Assembly: GCA_043772355.1 (NCBI GenBank)
Contig: JAYVGI010000253.1
Coordinates: forward strand, 1 to 5,954
DNA: 5,954 nt
Reading direction: 5' to 3'
Origin: JAAFIP01 sp043772355
GTDB lineage: Bacteria > Pseudomonadota > Gammaproteobacteria > Burkholderiales > Burkholderiaceae_C
Shown here one piece after another: positions 5,931-5,954 of this stretch. The notes below the pieces were generated by a model. That model was not told the origin of the DNA and did no database searches. It was given only the letters and a program-made list of their open reading frames with translations. The stretch's first letter is position 1; each line of letters begins with the position of its first letter. The position numbers and the translations under genes were made by a program.

Positions 5931-5954
5931 AGATTCTAAAAATCGGCACTACTG

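Noticed and set aside
5572..5949. Treating the full 125-codon minus-strand frame as a real protein
   Set aside because: Its first part crosses the intergenic repeat at 5878-5930 and has no family resemblance; only the part from about residue 60 onward is MFS-like, and it ends after one span.

Overview
The window looks like chromosomal DNA of a betaproteobacterium, most likely Burkholderiales and perhaps Comamonadaceae (Rhodoferax/Polaromonas-like). This rests on the gene content, the moderately high GC, and intergenic repeats that resemble, from memory, repeats common in that family. It is a judgement from reading, not from a database search.

Layout from left to right. Positions 1-89 hold a short element bounded by near-perfect 19-bp inverted repeats. 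A large PLP-dependent Orn/Lys/Arg decarboxylase (204-2492) is read leftward. It is separated by 166 bp from a rightward series: a short NfeD-type membrane protein (2659-3084), an SPFH/stomatin-family protein of the QmcA type (3189-4106), a Cys-rich DUF2237 protein (4190-4573), a small DUF6172-like protein (4583-4924) and a tRNA-Ser(GGA) gene (4960-5049) with its own promoter and a strong intrinsic terminator (5071-5107). Beyond it lie about 200 bp with no recognisable gene, then the leftward remnant of a major facilitator superfamily (MFS) transporter (about 5343-5781) that has lost its middle, then another family-type intergenic repeat (about 5878-5930) at the right edge.

How the genes work together. 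The NfeD/SPFH pair is a classical conserved neighbourhood: the OB-fold of NfeD is thought to partner the membrane-anchored SPFH scaffold in organising membrane microdomains. The DUF2237 and DUF6172 genes are separated by 9 bp and are probably co-transcribed; neither has an established function. The decarboxylase consumes a basic amino acid and a proton and so contributes to polyamine supply or acid tolerance. It is divergent from the nfeD operon and functionally separate from it.

I do not see a clear previously undescribed system. The points that most repay a second look are the MFS remnant with a precise internal deletion joint, the terminal-inverted-repeat element at the left edge, the DUF2237-DUF6172 pair, and a tRNA-like fragment between nfeD and the SPFH gene.
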